Source of the DNA: Hydnum rufescens UP504
Lineage: Eukaryota; Basidiomycota; Agaricomycetes; Cantharellales; Hydnaceae
DNA: 64,000 nt
NCBI GenBank assembly: GCA_014904985.1
Contig: MU128955.1
Location: 140,892 to 204,891 of the forward strand
Direction of reading: 5' to 3'
Shown in pieces: positions 1-12,031 of the stretch. A program made the translations under genes and the position numbers. Under the pieces are notes generated by a model. The model was not told the DNA's origin and did not search any database. It saw only the letters and a program-made list of their open reading frames with translations. Numbering within the stretch: the stretch's first letter is position 1; every line of letters starts with the position of its first letter.

Positions 1-1347
1 CCGCGAAATCATTTCAGCAGTGCCAACTTGACGAGACAGCAGATAGCCGCACCTCGTCTACACCGATTGTTTCCTTCCAGTACAGGCTGGACTCCTTCCG
101 TCTCCAACCTCCTTCCTGCTTTTTGCTGCGAACGCGCAAAACTATGTCGCCGGCCTCCCAATCTGGACTTTCATCACCCTCGCCATCAAATACGACCTCG
201 TGACCTTCTGGCATTCCCGGGGTTACTTCCAGAGTATAATGTTGAGTGTGCTGAAGGACTTTCGACCCGTGACAATGCGGGCAGACTTTGGTAATGACTT
301 TGCCGCGTCCTCCACACTCATCGCACCTAACAAAAATGAATGAGGATTCTACCTTTTGGAAGAATAGGAGCAGCTTCATACGTCGTTTGGGTTTGGGCAT
401 ACATGCCAGGGAAAACCTGTTGACGGCCGATTTTGACTCCTTGACCACCACAACCTTTGCAGGTCTTGATGTGATTATCAGAAGCAGCACCGGATCCCGA
501 CAGTGATCACAAAGTATCTCAAAACTGAGTTGTCAGCCAGCATTCTCTCGGCGTACGTGGGAGGCCAACCTTTTTATTGATCATAAACTAATAAATATGA
601 TGAGCAAGCAGCCAGCAGTCACCTATAGGCCCAAATCACTCACGTCAACGCTTTGACCAGAGTAGCTGAATATGTCGAATTCCCAGTGAGTGACACAGCC
701 ACCAAAAAGGTAATTACGGCTCACATTGCTGCCAGCGGCACTTCAAACTCTGAAACAGATGTAGGACCTTTCCGTGCACCTTGGTGTTGTTCTGACGCAT
801 GTTAAGCAATGGCCGATCCAGCCGTTAGAAGACATAATGCTTACGACCGCCACCAAAGAAGCTCTGAAAAATGTCAAATGGATTTGCGTGGCCTCCCCCT
901 CCATTCTCAACATTCTTCAGCCCTTCCTAATGGATACATAAGGGACGGACCCTGTCCAATTAAAACTATGTCGAGTACCTCACCGTGTCGGTCGTATACC
1001 TTCTTTTTCTATGAAGTACAGGGCTCAGATACTTCACAAAGATATGATGGAAAACCTACCTCAGGGTCGGACAAGACTTCGTAGGCTAAGAAAATTCGTG
1101 TTTTAGAGACGAGTCATTCTAAGAGACGCTGCCTTTCCTGACCTCGAGTAACTTCGAGGAATTTAGATTCGTCGCCACCCTTCTTGTCAGGGTGGTACTT
1201 CTTGCTTAGTTTCTTGTACGCTTTCTTGATATCCGCATCAGAAGCCGATCGACTCAAGTCTAGTGTCTTGTAGAAATCGGCGCACACGACAGATGCAATA
1301 AGTGTGAAGCAGAAGAGGAGAATTGGTAAACGAAGGACGTGGAACAT
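1..1347 (-). CDS. ER-type J-protein (Scj1/ERdj3-like, type I DnaJ), 3' end outside window
   Basis: Translation starts at 1347 with a clear signal peptide (about 23 residues ending near VVCA), so the protein enters the secretory pathway, where Scj1-type proteins act as Hsp70/BiP co-chaperones. The J domain follows at once, with the HPD motif in [10 protein letters not shown]. Spliced downstream exons give AYEVLSDP, a G/F-rich stretch ([12 protein letters not shown]) and then the zinc-finger domain with [20 protein letters not shown] and CPHCHGSK modules, followed by the start of the C-terminal substrate-binding domain ([20 protein letters not shown]). At least five short introns are needed. 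In the first zinc module, near 496-498, the frame is off by one: one extra G restores CRGSG and all later residues, so either the assembly lost a G or this allele is broken. The C-terminus lies left of position 1, so an ER-retention signal cannot be checked. ER placement is inferred from the signal peptide. Confidence 0.85.
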
Positions 1348-1995
1348 GGTGTCTCTCTAGAACGGGTTGCCTGCCAGTCAGCCCCAAGGACGGTTCGATG
1401 GTCCAAAATTCTTTCAGTGGGAAATAACAGCAAAGAACACGTTGCGATTGCGGCCCATTCGGCAACGACCGATCTCCCACGTACTGCACGCAATCTGTGG
1501 GGGCTCAGTCGGCGGGCCTGTGGCGGTACTTCCATGCTGTGAATCGCCTCATTCTTTGTTTCCCCCCAGTGGCTATACTTGTGAGCATCACTGCCAGACG
1601 CGATACCGCATACAATCAGAGTTCAAGATGACTGCAATCCTTACACCTTAGTGCGATGAGATCACCCTCCTGCGTCTCTAGCGCCTCTAATTTTGACCCG
1701 CGTTGCAACTCGTCGGGGAGTCAAACAAATGGGGTAAAGTTACTTCTGGCGATTTTTGCGGTTCACGGTCATGCTATTCGGACTGAGATCCGCAATTCGT
1801 ATCTATGGAAACAGCGATCCAACCATTATTTCTGGCATAAATACGGTGTTGACGACATTTCTTACTTTACTATTTTGTTGGCCTCTGGGCCATGAACACG
1901 CGCTTGCAATTTCTTGGTTATCGACTTAAGTTTATGAATGGAATCCCCCCAGATCACCATCGATTTGTTTGACATTCACTCGCTCTTTTTGTGAC
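1348..1995. other. intergenic, no gene recognised
   Basis: This is the 5' flank of the J-protein gene. Only short unsupported reading frames are present and none resembles a known family. Presumably it includes the J-protein promoter. Confidence 0.5.
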
Positions 1996-2480
1996 TTAAG
2001 GGGATATACTGTAGATGCCTTCGCATCTCCCTACTGCTGTTAGATTGATCTTGCACGCTTGAGGCTGGAATGCTTGACTCGGACTTGATGGCCTGACTTG
2101 AAAAAGAGGTCTCCTAGATGTATCATGCATACGATTCCGTCTCTCATTACACTCGAATCTGCGTACAGTATCTGGTTCGTCTCTGACCTCGCCACTGTCG
2201 CAACTATTTCCCAGAATTACTGCGCTGTGGAAGACTCTTCTCCCCGCTCGCTCAATCGGTGGACAATGAACATTGATGCCCTCTGCATTTGTCTTGATCG
2301 CTTCCTCGCGGTGGCCCAATTTTAAAAGATGAGGAGAGAGGTTGACGACAGAGTGAACGCGAGCTAGACATAATGTTTCCGCTCGATCTGCTTCCAAGAC
2401 GCGGTCAATGTTTTCCGTTTATCTTCAGTGCTTCCTCATGGCGACCAGATTTCGAAAGATCTATGGAGGTCGAGAACTTG
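1996..2480 (-). pseudogene. decayed TPR-repeat fragment
   Basis: On the minus strand the stretches LSPHLLKLGHREEAIKT and RHEEALKINGKH follow the pattern of the 46-residue TPR units of the gene at 6303-8072 (LSKFGRDEEALKANEEAL). On the plus strand the match is visible as the phrase 'ttcctc..ggcgaccaaatttcgaaag' with small changes. Frames break and stops occur between the two matching patches, so this reads as a dead scrap of a related gene. Nothing else in the interval is recognisable. Confidence 0.4.
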
Positions 2481-2972
2481 CGTTCGAGCTCTCGGCCTCA
2501 GTCTTCTGCTACTCGCGTAGTTCGGCGGGATAGGATCTCGCCCATTTCAGCCTCCTGGGTGAGGTACGAGAGTGAACACCTCTCTTATGTAAACATCAGA
2601 GTCGGGGACCTAGGACTCTTATACAAGAATGATGCAAGCAGCTCTAACTATATCGCTGTTCCTTGCATACTTTTCCCGCTTCTTGTCCACTCTCGCAGCA
2701 TGTCTTGCCTTGCATCATTTCTGGATCCACGGCGGATCGTCCAGCCGAGCATTGGATGGCCGATCTTGTGAATCACTTGTACAAAGGCCCTTGACTTGGT
2801 TGGACTTTGTGACAAGCTACGCAGTCCTGTCACTGTCAGGTCTGCAACACTGTAGGATTTCGCACAATTGTTACAGGGTGACACCAACCCCTACGCGCAC
2901 GCGGCACAGCCTTAATCGTCTACATGAGGAGGAATCTCGTAGCGTACGTGTCCTTCACATCTTCATCTACAC

Positions 2973-4922
2973 ATGTTATCGCCCCAAGTAGTCATTGTAA
3001 GTCCTCCCACTGAAAACGCGACGTGTAATCTGATTCCCGTATAGGTTGGAGCTGGGCCATGCACGTCCCTTCCAATACCCAATCTACACTAATTTCTCAC
3101 TGATGTGGATGATTCAGGTGGTCTCGCAGCTGTCCTCGTTCCGCGCAACAATAGAATCGCCGTTCGCCTCATAGAAGATGCTCTGGATTATCAGATCGGT
3201 GTCCGGCAATGGAACCTAAGTAAGCGCGATGGACCTCCCTGGTTTCCTGATCTTGGACCCCCCAGCCAATACTCTACTGCAGCCTAAGATTCTCGAGCTA
3301 TTCAAGATCCTCGGCCTGCTCGCCGACATATTCGATAATTCTATTGAACCCTCTCCAAATGGGAGCGTGTGAAGGAAAACTTGTCATTAGGACATGGGAC
3401 TTCGGTGTAAAGGAGCCTGTGACTCCAGCAGTTCCCTACGTTTGTGCCAACTTGTTTTATGGCTTGATAGGGCTGTTCTTTTTTCTCACTGTCTCTTCGT
3501 CGCCCCAGCCCAATCCCGGGATACTGAGTCAATCCACTACAGAGGAAATATTACGTTCTCACCTTAGTTGGCTCGGCGTCACAGTCGAACTAGGGACGGA
3601 ACTCGTCGACTTTACACAAGATCCTCACAAGGTGACTGCAAATCTCCTAAAAGGCGAGAAAAGTGGCTCTTCTCAGAATGAAACCTTGGAGGTGGACTGG
3701 GTTACTCGAAAACACCTCGGATGAACTTCTGGGGAGAAACGCAGGAGAAGCTACCGTTCCTTGTAGCTGATGTAGATATGGACGGCCTGGATCGTGAGGT
3801 GAGGTTTCTGCTCTTACATGCGCTGTTGATCCATAGTTTTTAATGCTCTCTTCTCTTCACGAAAGTATTGGGGCCGCATATGGAAGTGCCACCCCCAGGT
3901 TGTATGTCTTCCTTTGCACGATAATTTCGAGTCCTCATGACTGATGGCACAGTATTGCCTCTCATCGTATCGTTCAGGGTGCTGCCTTGTCCGTGGGTCC
4001 ACCTCCTCACTTCTCAGTGATGGGTAATGGGACTCCGGAACAAATACAAAATGTCGTCGATATACTATGTAGGTCTGGAAGCTTCCCTTGTCATGAAAAA
4101 TCTGCCTCCTCGACTCGCTCCTCGGCGTATGAAACGGAGCGCATGCCTCCAATCACGGAGATCCTCAAGTTGATGACCAACCTACATACCTCATTATGGG
4201 AGCCTACGCGGTATACAAACAAGAATTCCAACCAACCAACCTGCACCCAATCAATGTGCGACAGAGGCATGACTTCCAAGGACGCGTCCCAGAGTGTCTA
4301 TCCGGGTTTCGTACATGACCATGTATTGGGAGTGAATTATCAATGCAGCAAAATTGTCTTGGACCGGCGTTTTGATAGGAAGAAGAACGTCAACAACGTC
4401 AACAAGGTTTACATGCCGTGTGGGGATGACGACAAACCGATACAGGGGGGGGGAGGTCGCGCTCCGGATGCCCCCAATCTCGTACTCGGACCCGTTGTCG
4501 CCGAGGATGGCGCCGGGCCAAGGACAATGACACTCTTCGATCGCTCGAGGCCTTTTTCCCATACTGCGTTGGTATTCGAGCTCCCGGAAGGTCCACCCTG
4601 CTGAACCTCCTGGCCCTGCATCAACGCAGGAGGTCTTGCATGCGCTCGGAAAATACAACAAAGATGGTCATGGCCTCGTCGATTCGCACCTTGTTCTTCC
4701 CGAGAATACACCTGATGCGGGGTCGGGGAGAGTGATTCGGTATGAATCGGGTGCTCGTTGTTACTCAAGGTCACGCCCGGAGGGCATATGATGTCGATGC
4801 TACCCAAGCCTGGAAGGCCTCACCCTCGGTCATTCTCATTCGGCCCGACACGAATATATGATGCTCAAGGCATAGAAAAATACCCTTTCGAAAATCTTGG
4901 TCTAGTCTTTTTGTGGCCATGT
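2973..4922 (+). pseudogene. FAD-dependent aromatic monooxygenase (PheA/TfdB type), disrupted
   Basis: Spliced pieces from the ATG at 2973 give MLSPQVVIV + VGAGP + GGLAAVLV, the dinucleotide-binding GxGxxG motif split by two introns, then VRLIEDALDYQIGVR, KILELFKILGLL and DIFDNSIEP, STTEEILRSHLSWLGVTVE, LGTELVDFTQDPHKV and LPFLVADVDMDGLDRE. A C-terminal piece (VLVVTQGHARRAYDV, VILIRPDTNIYA) fits the thioredoxin-like tail of phenol-hydroxylase-type flavoproteins. Family members hydroxylate phenolic substrates using NADPH and FAD. Lesions include a 2-base deletion at the GVRGN motif (seen by comparison with the fragment at 10240), a one-base insertion after NSIEP and several in-frame stops in the second half. 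Several independent lesions make decay more likely than sequencing error. It stands alone, without pathway neighbours. Confidence 0.75.
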
Positions 4923-6302
4923 AATTACTAGAATACTATACACATACATGTCTACCATCCCTCGATGCACCATAATGACAACATGACTTCGAAAGCTTGT
5001 TCTCACCCAAGAAGACAGGACGAACAAAATTGATCAAATGCTTAGGAGCTCAAGGAGCTTCCGATGCCTTCAAGAACTACTACTACAGATGATGCCGATT
5101 TCGGGAGCTTCCACAGGGAGGAGTCAAGCGGCGCCCAGGGTGCTTCGCTGGGCTTGGCGCAGGAAGTGAGTGAGCGGTATGCCGTCGTGTGTGGATTGAA
5201 CCCGAAAAGGCGAGGTCATCAAGCGAGAGACTATATGAGGGATTCTGATATCCGTGGAGCAGAGCTCTCTCTCAAGTGCGTGATTTCCAAGGATTAGGGC
5301 TTACTCTTGATGGGATGCCTGAAGAACCTGAGGACATTGTGGGATGAGACAGAAGTGAGGAACGGGCGTGCAGAAAAATTAGGTGGGGAGTGGGGGGAAG
5401 ATGTCGCCGTTATACGTCCGGGAGGTCCGGGAGGATAAAGGCGTCAGGGTCGATATAGAGCAGACAAGGGAGGTACCGTCATTGTTCATCTCTCGTCTTT
5501 TAATCCCCAGGCGAGAGTGAGGAGCGACCCTCCCCCGCGAGGTCTTACAGTAAGGTAGGCGGTAATCACGGCTCACTGATTTTGAAACTGATTCTGGGCA
5601 AAAACACATGGGCATGTAACCAGTGCAGAACGCAGGCCCCTGCATTCTGATGCATCGGAGACTTTGAGAAATAGCATGATGCAGGAGGTTTTGAGGAGCT
5701 CGGCGTTTTTTTCGTAGTTGCGATTCCCACGGGCGCGGGGGGCAATAAAGGGGGAGAAGCGACAAATAATGCAGATATATCGGAAACCCTGACTGCCAGC
5801 CTTTGAATCGTACCTCTTTGAGCGCTGGCTTAGACGATATCGATTTCTTTCGAACCCGCCAGCCCCAAACAGGATCAGGAACATTTCCTGATACTGCCTG
5901 CCCATTATCTATTCTCACTCTAAGCGTTGTCGAGTCTTGACTAAGGATGCTCCGTTGGGCTCCGGAAGCGGCACCCCCATTCCCCATTTTGGGCGCCTTA
6001 ACACTTCTTTACCGCGCGTATGCGGAGGACACTCGGGGCCCCATATTTAACCGAACTACCAAGTAGGGTCAACCTCATCGGTGTCGCGGCCGAACGAGCC
6101 CCCTCACAGATACTAGGGACAATGAGTATCTTTCGAACTGAAGGCGTGTCGTCGATTTCACGTTAACGCAGATGCTGGGAAGATGGCAGGCCTCGCAGCA
6201 GGCCAATGCACAGCTAGTCGGCAGTAAGTTATGGCGGTGAAATGTCGAAAGACGAATGGAGAGGTTGTTAAGAGAATGAACAAGATTTGAGCGGAGTATG
6301 GG
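4923..6302. other. intergenic, no gene recognised
   Basis: I see only unsupported open frames here, including one of 202 codons on the minus strand (5379-5987) with low-complexity composition and no family resemblance. No RNA gene or repeat was noticed. Confidence 0.45.
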
Positions 6303-8072
6303 TCAATGTGTGGTTAGTGAGCGACGAATGCTCAAGGCCTCCTCCTTTGCCTTAAGGGCCATTTTATGGCGGCCAAGTTTCAAAAGACAAATGGAGTGGT
6401 TGTTAAGAGACTCAGCGAGATATGGGAGGAATACTTGAGGTCGATCTGCAGCTAGTGAGCGATAAATGCGCAAGGCCTCTTCATTTTCCCTGAGGGCCTC
6501 TTCCTTGCGGCCAAATTTTGAAAGATCAATGGAGAGGTTGTGAAGAGAAAGAGCGAGATCGGGGCGGAATACTTCGGGGCGATCTGCGGCTAGCAAGCGA
6601 CGAATGCTCAAGGCCTCCTCATTTGCCTTGAGGGCCTCTTCATCGCGGCCAAATTTCGAAAGACGATTGGAGTGGGTGTGAAGAGAAGCAGCAAGATCTG
6701 GGCGGAATACTTCGGGGCGATCTGCGGCTAGCAAGCGATAAATGCTCAAGGCCTCCTCATTTGCCTTGAGGGCCTCTTCATCGCGGCCAAATTTCGAGAG
6801 ACGATTGGAGTAGTTGTCAAGAGAATCAGCGAGATCTGAGCGAAATACTTCAGGTCGATCTGTGGCTAGCAAGCGACGAATTCCCAAGGCCTCCTTATTT
6901 GCCTTAAGGGCCTCTTCATTGCGGCCAAATTTCGAAAGATCAACGGAGAGGTTGTGAAGAGAACGAGCGAGATATGGGCGGAATACTTCGGGTCGATCTG
7001 CAGCTAGCGAGCGATAAATGCTCAAGGCCTCTTCATTTGCCTTGAGGGCCTCTTCATTGCGGCCAAATTTTGAAAGATGACAGGAGTGGTTGAGAAGAGA
7101 ATGAGCAAGATCTGGGCGGAATACTTCGGGTCGATCTGTGGCTAGCAAGCGACGAATGCGCAAGGCCTCCTCATTTGCCTTGAGGGCCTCTTCATCACGG
7201 CCAAATTTCGAAAGACAATGGGAGTGATTGTTAAGAGAAAGAGCGAGATCTGAGCGGAATACTTGCGGGCGATCTGCGGCTAGCAAGCGATGAATGCTCA
7301 AGGCCTCCTCATTTGTCTTGAGGGCCTCTTCATTGCGACCAAGTTTTGAAAGACAATGGCAGTGGTTGAGAAGAGAATGAGCGAGACCTGGGCGGAATAC
7401 TTTGGGGCGATCCGCGGCTAGCAAGCGATGAATGCTCAAGGCCTCCTCATTTGCCTTGAGGGCCTCTTCATCCCGGCCAAAGTTTGAAAGACAATAGGAG
7501 TGGGTGTCAAGAGAACGAGCGAGATCTGGGCGGAATACTTCGGATCGATCTGTGGCTAGCAAGCGATGAATGCTCAGGGCCTCCTCATTTGCCTTGAGGG
7601 CCTCTTCATTGCGACCAAATTTTGAAAGACAATAGGAGTGTTTGTGAAGAGAATGAGCGAGATCTGGGCGGAATACTTTGGGGCGATCTGTGGCTAGCAA
7701 GCGATGAATTCCCAAGGCCTCCTCATTTGCCTTGAAGGCCTCTTCATCACGGCCAAATTTTGAAAGATAAACGGAGAGGTTGTTAAGAGAAAGAGCGAGG
7801 TCTGGGCCGAATACTTCAGGTTGATCTGTTGCTAGCGAGCGACGAATGCTCAATGCCTCCGCACTTGCTCTGAGGGCCTCTTCATGACGGCCCAAGCCCG
7901 AAAGACAAAGGGAGAGGCCAAAAAGACCGCTAGCAAGATGTGGTTTGTCCTCTCCAGTGCGGTATAGTACCACTGTCGTAGTCTGTACTTCACACGCCTC
8001 GCCCCAAAGACCCAGATCGTGCAAATTCCTTGACAGATCATTCATCTTTCCGGCCAGCGTGGCCGAATCCAA
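6303..8072 (-). CDS. Kinesin-light-chain-like TPR protein with twelve 46-residue repeats
   Basis: One uninterrupted 589-codon frame. After a short N-terminal part (MNDLSRNLHDLGLWGEACEV) it consists of twelve tandem TPR units of 46 residues (138 bp), the first one diverged. The consensus is DLAxSLxNxSxxLSKFGRxE followed by EALKANEEALSIxRLLAADR and PEVFRP. The period is exact at the DNA level: the marker gcgg falls at 6507, 6645 and 6783. TPR superhelices bind protein partners. In basidiomycetes such arrays commonly form the C-terminal sensor of NLR/STAND proteins or stand alone. The near identity of units implies recent expansion or gene conversion. The first ATG may not be the true start, since a degenerate NLR-like segment lies immediately 5' (8042-9260). 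No catalytic domain is visible. Partner and function are unknown. Confidence 0.8.
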   Translation of the reverse strand: MDSATLAGKMNDLSRNLHDLGLWGEACEVQTTTVVLYRTGEDKPHLASGLFGLSLCLSGLGRHEEALRASAEALSIRRSLATDQPEVFGPDLALSLNNLSVYLSKFGRDEEAFKANEEALGIHRLLATDRPKVFRPDLAHSLHKHSYCLSKFGRNEEALKANEEALSIHRLLATDRSEVFRPDLARSLDTHSYCLSNFGRDEEALKANEEALSIHRLLAADRPKVFRPGLAHSLLNHCHCLSKLGRNEEALKTNEEALSIHRLLAADRPQVFRSDLALSLNNHSHCLSKFGRDEEALKANEEALRIRRLLATDRPEVFRPDLAHSLLNHSCHLSKFGRNEEALKANEEALSIYRSLAADRPEVFRPYLARSLHNLSVDLSKFGRNEEALKANKEALGIRRLLATDRPEVFRSDLADSLDNYSNRLSKFGRDEEALKANEEALSIYRLLAADRPEVFRPDLAASLHTHSNRLSKFGRDEEALKANEEALSIRRLLAADRPEVFRPDLALSLHNLSIDLSKFGRKEEALRENEEALRIYRSLAADRPQVFLPYLAESLNNHSICLLKLGRHKMALKAKEEALSIRRSLTTH

Positions 8073-9260
8073 TCTGATCTCCCGACATCACGCAGTTCGG
8101 TCAGGAGCTCCAATGTGGCTGTAGCTGTTTCACTAAGTTGACGTGTCGGGTCCCCAGTCGGCTGTCGGTGAGTTTCCCATCTCACAACCTGCGCTTCGGC
8201 ATCTGTACCGACCGAAATATGTGGCAAGACACTGCGCACTTCCGCCGTAAGCTCCAAGATCTGGCTTGTGAGATATGAAACCTGGTGATCATGGCCAGTT
8301 CGCAGTCCAGTCATCCCCGCATCCCTGTTTCATCTTCATCAGTCTCTTATTGCTATATTGAACCCAGTATGTCAATCACCTTGAGCCCAGTGGTGTCGAG
8401 GTCGCCGTAACCCGATCTCCTCTGGTCGTCCTTGGGCAGCCACGCCGATTTGCTCAAACACTGCCTGACCCGCCCGATGTTCGGTAAAGTTGGGCAGTCC
8501 TTCCAGCAAGCTCGAAGTCTAAAAACCGAATTTAACATCATTGAATTGCTGATGGCCCCAAATTACTCACCGGAGCATTTTCAGAGGCTAATAGGGGTCT
8601 CGCTGGGACTGATGGGCCCGGAGAGGAACCGTCCCACTCTGTCCACAGGTTTGGCTGCTGTTATCGATGTGACGATCTTTACAAGGATGTCAGCATATTT
8701 TCGCGAAGTGAGAGGAGACCTGTTGAATAGACACTCACTTGGAACGCATGGAAACAATCTGTGAGATTCTCCCCGTGCCTCGATATCGCAGTCATAATTT
8801 GATCACGCTGGGCATAGCGACTCAAAAGATTCAAACTGGACCATCGCTCTGCATCAGCAGAAATTGCCATCAGGTTCCTATAGCCGAAACAGATATATTT
8901 CACTGTAGAGATTGTACGAGGAAATTGGGAAGCATACCGCTTCAAGATGAATAAACTTGAAGCTATTGCCGTATTATCGGAGATGTTGCTCCCCTTCAAC
9001 CCGCCCACAAAGCTCTCAAGAAACTTTGTGACCCGAACTATGAGGTGTATGCATCCATCTCTTCCGTCCCGCATGGTTTTAACTGCCTCGATTACCTCCG
9101 CCGCGACGTGGACAACTTGAGTGAGTGGACCAGATAGTGGAGCAGGTATATCACGGATTATCGAGGCCAGAACGAGAGCGGCATCCCATCCTGGCCCGGC
9201 ATTCTCATTGAGATAATCCGGATATGATGGCTGAGGCATAGTTGGAGGCCGCGGATGCAC
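8042..9260 (-). pseudogene. possible 5' part of a STAND/NLR-like gene ahead of the TPR array
   Basis: An open frame at 9260-8679 encodes a mostly helical segment (WDAALVLASIIRDIPAPLSG, VVHVAAEVIEAVKTMRDGRD, FLESFVGGLKGSN, ADAERWSSLNLLSRYAQRDQ). It resembles the helical N-terminal region often found before NACHT domains in Agaricomycete STAND proteins. After a plausible intron near 8750 the frame soon stops. A second frame (8314-8042) overlaps the TPR ORF start in another frame. No P-loop (GxxxxGKS/T) or other NACHT motif is visible between the helical part and the TPRs. I therefore read it as a remnant whose nucleotide-binding domain has been lost, or as a separate short gene. The link to the TPR ORF is inference. 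Confidence 0.4.
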
Positions 9261-10239
9261 GAAGTCGATGGTTGGTTCGGAGAAGCATCATTGGACGGGG
9301 TTGAAGGCGATTGGACCCTGCGAGTTCTCGTCGAGAAGAGTCTTCTGGATGGCATGGGGCGTTGGGCACTGGAGACCTAGGGAGGGGACTTGAAAGCGAG
9401 GCAAGACGAGGCGTTGGGACGTAAAGCGGTGCGAGGCAAGTCGGATGAATCATCACCCATAACTACCCTGTTGCAATTGAGGATGTATTCAAATCCTTTG
9501 ACTCTAAATAATTTCTTGTACCTAGACGAAGTGATAGACAGCGCACATTATTATACTCGATACGTTATGTGATTTAGCCATCGCCAAATCTCTGGATGAA
9601 GTTTTCGCTATTTATTACAGTAATAAGCCAGATGCCTCGCAAGCGCTTAACGCACGTCGTCCAAGGTCGTTTCATAAGATCGGTTCCCGTAATCGGGAGT
9701 ATTTCATTTTGATGGAAGCTTGAGGAGAGAGATTTTTCATGACAAAGCTTAGAACGAGAAAGCCGAACTCTTTTTTGCATCCCCGACTTGAGCAAGACGC
9801 CCTTTTCAACCAGGCTCTTGCACTCGTAGCTTATGGTCAGATACATATATAGACTGTTCAGGCGGGACAAACAGCTTCTCGCGTGTGATTTCGTGACGAA
9901 TCGTCGTGTTTTCTGCCTTACCTCCACGGACATCCATAGCATTCCATACGTGGATCCTCAAGCAAACTTCTCTCTAATCTCTCATATTTCTCGCGTCTCA
10001 AAGAGCTGCCTTTTCCTAAACCCTACTAGCTCTCCAAGACACGCACTCAGAATCCATAAATGCCTCTCCCCACCTCCCAACCTCAACCAGCCTCCCAGAA
10101 TGATCCTTTTCTGGAAGTGCCCCAAACACCGGGTAACTCTAGTACCCAGCTGCTCAAGGAGCTCGTCCCCAACCCTTCAGACGTGCATACAGTGGCAAAC
10201 AAACTTCTTGAATTCATCCGTCGCATGAAAGCCTGGCGC
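9261..10239. other. intergenic, no gene recognised
   Basis: AT-rich DNA with a minus-strand open frame of 122 codons (9942-9574) that I do not recognise and that has no supporting splice structure. Confidence 0.4.
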
Positions 10240-10445
10240 TCGGCAATGCACGTCCCCCCAAATATCCATTGTACGCTAATTTGTCATTGATGCGGATGAT
10301 CCAGGCGGTCTCGCTGCTGCCCTTGTTCTGCGCAAGAATGCGATCCCCGTTCGCCTTGTAGAAAAGGCTTTGGATTATCAGATCGGTGTCCGTGGTAATA
10401 GAATCCAAGTAAGCGCAATGGACCACCCTGGCTCCCTGGTCTCTT
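10240..10445 (+). pseudogene. ~205 bp fragment of the FAD monooxygenase
   Basis: This stretch aligns base by base with 3058-3262 of the disrupted monooxygenase: the same intron body before the motif, then GGLAAALVLRKNAIPVRLVE and KALDYQIGVRGNRIQ, then the same donor gtaagcgca. Similarity begins at 'gcacgtccc' and stops a few bases into the next intron. Flanking DNA is unrelated on both sides. It preserves the reading frame across the FAD motif that the longer copy has lost. It cannot encode an enzyme alone. The origin may be a dispersed duplication or a remnant of a deleted second gene. Confidence 0.7.
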
Positions 10446-12031
10446 GTTTTGCAATTGGAGAACGCCCGATAATGGTCCCGTTTTATGTTATCGAGGCGAC
10501 TGTGAATGAAAGCGAACGACGGTGGGAGTTATTCTGCGCCGTTCGTCACCATCGACGTTGCATCAGTGTGTAGTGTGAATGCCATCCCCGAAATTCTAGA
10601 AGTGGCCATCACTACTTAGCTATTAGAAAGCCCATTCTTTCGTATAGAAGACCCTGAATACCTGCAATATCCGGGCTAGACGAGCAGTTGCAAACAGCAT
10701 TCACACTTTGATAACGGGTACCGGATGTCGAATAAATCGCGTACATTTTCCTCATTATCAAAGGTATATCGCATTCTCGAAAAGGGAAGGGCTTTTCCAC
10801 TGAGGAAGTTCAAGCCACGAGAACATCTCCTAATTACAGGTATTTTGTCAGCTGCGCTCAAAGGCCTTCCGAGAAGACGATGAGTGTGATAACGTAATCT
10901 GGCGTCACGCTCACACGGGCCGGAAAATACCGATCCCACTGTTTTGTAATGTTTGTCGGGTATCGATGTAGAATACGGCAGGCATCCTTCCAAGGAACAT
11001 GCTACCGCAGAGTAAGTACAGCGCCAAAAGGGATGCGTGGTAAGTAACGCGCGATAGTGGAGATTGTACTACCCTTCAATACTTATTGTTGATTGTTTTT
11101 CATAGCTATTCCTTTCGATGATTCGGAGACTAGTGCTAAACTGCATAGTCGTGGTGAGAATGCAGTATTTCACTGGATCCCATGAATTCTCGTGCGATAT
11201 TTCTCTTAGTCCTTAGGCTCGCCAAGAAACGCTTTCCCAGAGCAGAGGTCAAGGCACAGCTAGTCAAGTCTATCTATTGGCCCGCATGGGCAATGAATGT
11301 CGTAGTATACGCAGAGCATTCTGAGCCAACGGAACAGAATGTATGGACCTTGGACTCGATGTGAGAGGGTGTGCGATATCAGTTTGAGAGCCTGACATCT
11401 AACCCCACTTCAATAATAGAGTGTATCCGGGTATGTTATTACTCAAGTATCTATCCAAAATCTGGTGTTAAACTACTACATGGTACTGAAAGGGAGTAGA
11501 TTATATGATATGTGCCGTATCCCTCTTCGAATCTCTTCAAATATCAGTGACATCCTCAATGCACCACAATTTGAAGAGTCCCTGGTGCGGCGTGGTGATA
11601 AAATGTGAGGGGATTGACATGCACTTCTTCATATTGTCAATCGAATGTAAAATTGATGATTGTTCACTGTCTTTCCCAGAATAGAGTGCATCCCGTACGA
11701 TTTACACCCAGCTCCGACAGTCTTAGTTACACCCCCGGATCCCAAGGAAGGGCCACCTTTTACGCGCGACAAAACCTCTGTCGAAGCCGTAATTATCCGT
11801 CCTCATTTTAGGCCTTTTCCCGACCCCTGATTATTGAGGAAGAACAGTATTTTGCTTATCCATTTCTAATTCCCTTTCATATATTTGAATTATGTGTCGA
11901 AGAAAAATCATTAACTCAGAATCTACGATATGCAATGGTTGCAGACGGAAGGAAGGTATGTGGTGAAGTTTGCGAGGAAAGATCTGTAGGCTTACAAAAC
12001 CACTACCCAGGATCATTACTCCCTGGGTGCC
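10446..12031. other. intergenic, no gene recognised
   Basis: Only short unsupported frames occur on both strands, for example a 105-codon minus frame at 10993-10676. No known domain, RNA gene or clear repeat was seen. Confidence 0.4.
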
